In this document: positions 59,468 to 64,000 of the stretch, one piece after another
How positions within the stretch are numbered: position 1 is the stretch's first letter
Layout: each line of letters starts with the position of its first letter
Source: Guyanagaster necrorhizus
Lineage: Eukaryota > Basidiomycota > Agaricomycetes > Agaricales > Physalacriaceae
Direction of reading: 5' to 3'
Assembly (NCBI RefSeq): GCF_019112545.1
Contig: NW_025064884.1
Coordinates: 372,001 to 436,000 of the forward strand
DNA length: 64,000 nucleotides
The notes under the pieces: model-generated
The model's database searches: none
The model's input: the letters and a program-made list of their open reading frames with translations, nothing else
Told to the model about the DNA's origin: nothing
Translations under genes and position numbers: made by a program

Positions 59468-60915
59468 CTAGAAGGATTCATGCTTGTGACTATGTCCTTC
59501 ATTATCAATGTCTGCTCGTTGGTCTTTCGACGCCGCTTCTTCTTCCTCGTCGCCATACGTAATAGGCAGCCAATTCTTTCCGTGAATCTCAGTATGGAAT
59601 AAGTCAAAACGAGAGCTAGAAGTGCCTCAGATGAATGCAATTGACTTTGAATGTCTGATACTCACTAATTCCCCATGATATCTGCGACGAGTTTGACTTC
59701 ATCAATCTTGTCGAGGGAGATATTGGCGTATACGATAACCTCTTTTCCCGGGTCTACAGGCTCTGTTAATGCAGACCCGTCGGGCCCGTATATCTTCAAG
59801 GCTCGTTACCATTAAATATATCGCCCCACCAAAGTCCAGATGCTTACCACAGAGAATCCACCTCCGGGAAAGGTGAACCAAGGGTATCCAAGCAACTTCA
59901 TCTTTTCCGCACCTGCTTCGCTGACTACTTGACAGCAAACGATCCCAAAAAGGCCGCCCTCCATGGACACAAGTTGGCTCATCCGGCTAGACGCCTCTCC
60001 ACTAACTATGTAGGGCGATCCACCTGTATGTGGCTCAAATGCGGGCCACCACCCACCCACGAAAATCTGTGGATGCTGAGAATAAAAAACGGTCTTCAAC
60101 CATGGCTGCATCCATGCGGTAAGCAGGAATTATGGAACAGGCAACCAGAATACAGACCTGGATGTGCTCCCAACAATTCAAAGAACCCAACCTTCCGTAT
60201 GGAGTCTGGACTACGTTATAGATTGACTGGGCTTTGAAACGGTCAGCCAGTTTTCTTTAGTTTGCAATCGAACCGCTTACCGCTTCCGTCTCCGAAGACG
60301 GTTTTCTCGTAGTGTGTGGGCTAATTGAAACAATGATCAACTGCGTGACTACCATACAATGGTGACTTTGCATACCTTGATTTTCCGACGATGGTTGGCA
60401 ATATTACCGTCCGCTGTGATAGTAACTTGCGCGATATAAAGGGAGCCGCCATCACGTTCAGAAAAACCAAGGACCACGTTTACACCTGCTTCTCTGATCG
60501 CATCCCGAATTTGGTCCATTTCCTTCGAGTGAAGTGCCATGGAGTTCGCTTGGTATTCTTTCAAGACGACCTGAGTAACGGCGAAATTGTTTGCCCATGG
60601 CGTCCAAGGATAGCCTAAAGCGAGTCATTGCGTGCATTAGTACTACGACATCATTCGGCTTCCGACTGTGTGAACATCCTTACCTGGAATGAAGACTTCA
60701 GGAAAACCGATAATCTTTGCCCCTTCAGCGGCGGCCTCACGGATGATCCTTATGGTCTTTTCGACGCCTCCTTTGAGGTCAAGCCATACGCTGTGTCATG
60801 AAGTGGTAGTCAGACTAAGTATAAGGCCAAGACGATGGGCTTACGGTTCAGCCTGAACTGCAGCAGCCTTAAATTTGGTTGTGTCAGCGTCAGAGGGGTT
60901 GAGAGCGATCGGCAT
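59468..60915 (-). CDS. Nitrilase (carbon-nitrogen hydrolase; cyanide hydratase/aliphatic-aromatic nitrilase branch)
   Basis: Hydrolyses nitriles to acids and ammonia, or HCN to formamide in the cyanide-hydratase branch. Start [20 protein letters not shown] at 60915; about seven exons. The catalytic triad is visible: Glu in [18 protein letters not shown], Lys in [19 protein letters not shown] and Cys in [19 protein letters not shown]. Other family marks are [40 protein letters not shown] and [20 protein letters not shown]. The last exon rebuilds [20 protein letters not shown] and ends HKHESF-stop. Indole-3-acetonitrile, mandelonitrile or cyanide are all possible substrates; I cannot choose. 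Length of about 360 fits nitrilases. Confidence 0.92.
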
Positions 60916-62707
60916 TTTAAGTGTTATACTGGCAGTATATAGGAGGATGTTGGGAACTCGTGTTCTCGGAGGCGGTTTGCTTTTATATTGTCCAGGAATC
61001 GCATATAGTTCGGGCCCGTACGTGTGAGTTACATAACCTTCTACAAGATTGCATTCCTAACTCACCCGCTACTTCGATACCAATGGCTCATTGTTAGCAG
61101 TAATGTCGTTGTCAGAACGGTGTTCGTTATTTTCTTAAGCCGGTCCAGAGTGAGACCGGTGACTAATATAACAAAGTAGCCCTCTTTGCTTGAAAGTATG
61201 TCTATCGTTCTGAATAATGCCAATACTCTGCCATAGTTGATACTTAATTCAGGACAAGAAACTTGCTCCAAAATATCGGGCAGGTCCATTTCAACTAGAG
61301 AAATAAAACAAGGCATCGTTGAAATGTTAACTCCGGTGGGGACATCGTACAATGTCCATCACTCTCCTTCGCGGCGGACGCACCCGAGTGACGTAGCGCT
61401 TTGCGGACTTGGAGAGAAGTTTACGTGATTTAATCGGGGATCTCGGAGACGCTTTGTAAGTCCCAAAACCTCGGTGTATGGCGAATTCTGCTTCTTTTCT
61501 CATTTCCAAACCACCATAGACTGTCAACCTGTATGCAAATGGCTGTAGGAGTTAGCACTTTACAGGTAATAGCAGTCAATGGAATCATGATCAATCTTCC
61601 CCCTGTTACATAACCGCGAACGCAGAAGCATTCTTGGCCAATCCAGACTCAACTGACTAGCGATTACAGCACGTGATCGTGAACCCCGGTGCGGTCCGGC
61701 GAGACTCCGCCGCGCATTCAAACAAAAATTTTTCTTTGCTTTGAAAACATGTTTTGGGCACATTGCGTCCGCTACATTTTCTTGCCATCATTGGCGACCA
61801 TCGGGTCACCCCGCAGATATCTGACACATGTGAACGACGATCCTAATTCCTCCGACTTTTAACTGTCATTCCGACAGAAAATGTCAACGCGCTGGACCAT
61901 CTTGTTACGGTATTTCCGTCCTGTTTAACCCCCAAGACCGAAGCGCTTTTCATGTTCAATTGGGTATACTTCATATGTCTGATAAAGTTCACTATGTTCG
62001 ACAGCGCTCTGCTCCTCTTCATTACGCCTTCCATACGAAAGCGCGCTTTTGTACCATGACACACGCGACGTCGCTGGGCATAGACCACTAACTTGGCTCT
62101 AATGAACCACGTATGGACCCTCGCATCATGGTATCATACTGGTAGTGTCGAATCAACACTGGAATGTACAGCAGCAGGTACAAGGACCACACAAGAGGAT
62201 CTGTATGTCAAGAACGCTGCGATGCACCCATGACTATGTTGTAGACCCTCGTCTTCCCCACTTTCTAGCGAAAACAGCTAGACGTCCGTATCTTTGAAGC
62301 TGAGCACTGCTTGCATGAACATCGTCGTTTTCCTGCGTCCTTCCAATGTCTACCAGCTTTCAGCGCCCTTTGTTCGCGGGTACCCCCTAACGGACTCTAT
62401 GTCAATCCTGTGCCAAACTCTCAGGATTGATGAAAAAAATAGTCGTCGTGCATTTGCCCTGTACCTGTGCTCGTAGACGGGGGGTTCCGTCGACTCGCCG
62501 TGCTCGGTATCGATGTCGACCCTCTGGGACAAGCTGCCGGAGCTGAAAGGAATCTAACGCTGGCCGCTTTCGAGTTGCAGTTTCTCATCCCGCATCGGTA
62601 AGATTTTTTTTTAATAACCCAGTCGATCGCTAGAAAAAATTACAATCAATGTTATAGGTCTAAGTACAAGGTGCGACTGCCTTGACTGCATGCATTGAAT
62701 AACTGCC
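60916..62707. other. Long region without a recognised gene
   Basis: 1.8 kb. An interesting open run near 62460-62600 (FRRLAVLGIDVDPLGQAAGA then ERNLTLAAFELQFLIPHR), ending at a GT donor-like site, reads like a protein fragment. I know no family for it and see no start. Nothing else is convincing. Confidence 0.4.
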
Positions 62708-63385
62708 GTATCTTTCAGCTTATATGTCAGCTGAAAGTCTGGTATCATGTCGAAGATAAACCCCTTTGCATATCAGACCCCTTCTTTGACCGGATCCCTC
62801 CTCTCATCCATACCAAAGAGCCGGAACTTATTGAAAAGATCGGTCTCGATGGTGTCTCCTTCCTTCAATTCCTCAGTCTCCTGCATACCCTCTATAGCGG
62901 AGTGCATCTTAACGTGCTGGAGTGTTCATCCTAGTCAACATGATGTATAGTCGCAGTAATAAGGTGAACAAACAGACTGATATCTTCAGCGTCGTGACAT
63001 GCAAGACAACAGCCTCTATGCCGCCGTCGCTTTTAGTTATCTCTTCGCAGTGCTTGTCATCGTACTGGTGTACATCTATTGGTGTGACATGTTACGGCCT
63101 CGCAAGGAGTGGTTCCGTTCACCCTGAGTACACGAATTCCTTCTACGCGCGCTCCCTAAGCATCACACACGTCCCCGAAAAATTTCGGTCGGATGGCGGA
63201 ATAAATGCTATCCTAAATACCGTCAGTATGCCCTACTCCACAAACGCAGTGCACATCAGTCGACAAGTCGGATTTCATCCAGAGTCGACTAAGTATCATA
63301 ATCAGACCGTGCGGGAATTGGGAGCAATTTTGGTCAAGCATCTCAAGAACAGTAGGGTCAGAGCTAAGCGACCGACTAGTTAATT
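62708..63385 (+). pseudogene. Broken CSC1/OSCA-like (DUF221) calcium-permeable channel gene fragment
   Basis: Family blocks appear in the correct order but in changing frames. First LKVWYHVEDKPLCISDPFFD and RIPPLIHTKEPELIEKIGLD; then VFILVNMMYSRSNKVNKQTD with IFSVVT; then, one frame away, MQDNSLYAAVAFSYLFAVLV with WCDMLRPRKEWFRSP; then EYTNSFYARSLSITHVPEKF and HISRQVGFHPESTKYHNQTV. Intact CSC1-like proteins carry all these in one frame. Frame breaks occur near 62917-62930, 62998 and 63124-63130, and a stop follows the KRPT segment at 63380-63382, before the usual glycine-rich loop. No credible introns explain the breaks. Intact members are plasma-membrane, osmosensitive cation channels. Confidence 0.75.
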
Positions 63386-64000
63386 ATATTCGCCTTGATT
63401 GGTGTCGCTTTCAGTATGTGATGCGAGCTTTTGTAAGTATATGGGTCTATCCGACTCGGTCTCCCAGGTTGCGGCTCTCATTGAAGAGCATGCTAGCGTG
63501 AAAGAGATTTTCCAAAATGTGTACACTATGTGGATATCGAACCAGATATCCTCCCGCTGATTCAGAAATTCACAAAGTACTTCCCAACAGATTAAAGAGA
63601 CCTATATTAATCGTCATCCTGGCTTCAACCCTTTTTGTGCGTTTCCTCTTCTGGCGTGCGCGAATTGATACGTTGACTGATATTTTCTTTTCAGTCTTCG
63701 GTATTTCACTGTCTTGATATTTGATTTGGCCCAAGCCCTAAATTTCTTGTGGATTTCGTTCAAGATTCGCCGGTAGAGTCAATCCCTATAATCAGGCATG
63801 AGGCTCATTTTCTTCGGAATAGTGTATTTGGCCATACTCCTCGTGACATTTGGGAGTGGACTCAGTATGCACTGTCCTAGTGAGTTTGAGCTGCTGTAAA
63901 ATATTCCATGCATCTTTGATTGTATAGCGCCAACCTGGCCACCTTGTTCCTATTTCTGCTGGCGCGGTGGGTTTTACGGCTCCTTAAACAGCTCTTCTTT
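63386..64000. other. Right edge: unresolved coding-like fragments
   Basis: Short hydrophobic runs such as PILIVILASTLF with LRYFTVLIFDLAQALNFLWI, joined across a plausible intron at 63641-63700, and a frame FLRNSVFGHTPRDIWEWTQ near 63810-63870. They could be parts of a membrane-protein gene continuing past the window or further decay. I cannot support a product. Confidence 0.3.

Noticed and set aside
1..64000. Biosynthetic gene cluster, CRISPR array, or prokaryotic mobile element.
   Set aside because: The genes are intron-rich fungal genes of mixed housekeeping roles; there is no core NRPS, PKS or terpene enzyme, no direct-repeat array and no transposase, reverse transcriptase or long terminal repeat that I could see.

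Overview
The window looks like nuclear DNA of a filamentous basidiomycete, most likely a mushroom-forming Agaricomycete. Genes lie close together on both strands. Almost all are broken by introns of about 48-60 bp with fungal GT..AG ends. The gene families also fit: a phenylalanine ammonia-lyase, a small secreted double-psi beta-barrel protein, F-box-like and WW-ankyrin-type proteins, and several families I know only from Agaricomycetes. No species can be named from the sequence alone.

Layout. 0-9.2 kb: the 5' part of an acyl-CoA synthetase (4-coumarate-CoA-ligase-like, minus, cut by the left edge), an RRM/RGG protein, a cornichon/ERV14 cargo receptor, a seven-helix membrane protein (minus) and an N-acetylglucosamine kinase. 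9.2-15.3 kb: a decayed copy of a D-2-hydroxyacid dehydrogenase just upstream of an intact one, then two lineage-specific genes. 15.4-22.2 kb: a SAP/WW-repeat protein, an F-box-like protein, a secreted barwin/RlpA-like protein and a FAD oxidoreductase. 22.3-39.7 kb is a dense housekeeping block: mitochondrial arginine-specific carbamoyl-phosphate synthase large chain, a membrane oxidoreductase-like protein, a protein prenyltransferase alpha-repeat protein, oligoribonuclease, tRNA ligase, HRD3 and a SWIB-domain protein. 40.3-49.7 kb: a PAL gene between two C2H2-type finger genes on the same strand. 50.1-60.9 kb: FCF1, a UPF0696/DUF1917 protein, a very long acidic disordered protein and a nitrilase. 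60.9-64 kb is mostly non-coding or decayed and holds a broken CSC1/OSCA-like channel gene.

How the genes relate. Most neighbours are unrelated housekeeping genes, so this is not an obvious gene cluster. Two links deserve notice. tRNA ligase (needed in fungi to join the spliced HAC1/Cib1 mRNA of the unfolded protein response) and HRD3 (ER-associated degradation) share one 432-bp divergent promoter containing ACGTG cores. PAL, a 4CL-like ligase and a nitrilase share the window, but 43 kb or more separates the ligase from the other two.

The most unusual signals are in gene structure. Exons of 8, 9, 16, 17 and 21 nt are needed to restore conserved protein sequence. Two introns appear to be GC-AG. 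The FCF1 start codon is an exon on its own, and an intron cuts the PAL MIO triad region. I found no convincing new biological system; the best candidates are listed as findings. Exon boundaries were worked out by eye from frame, splice motifs and family conservation, not by alignment software.
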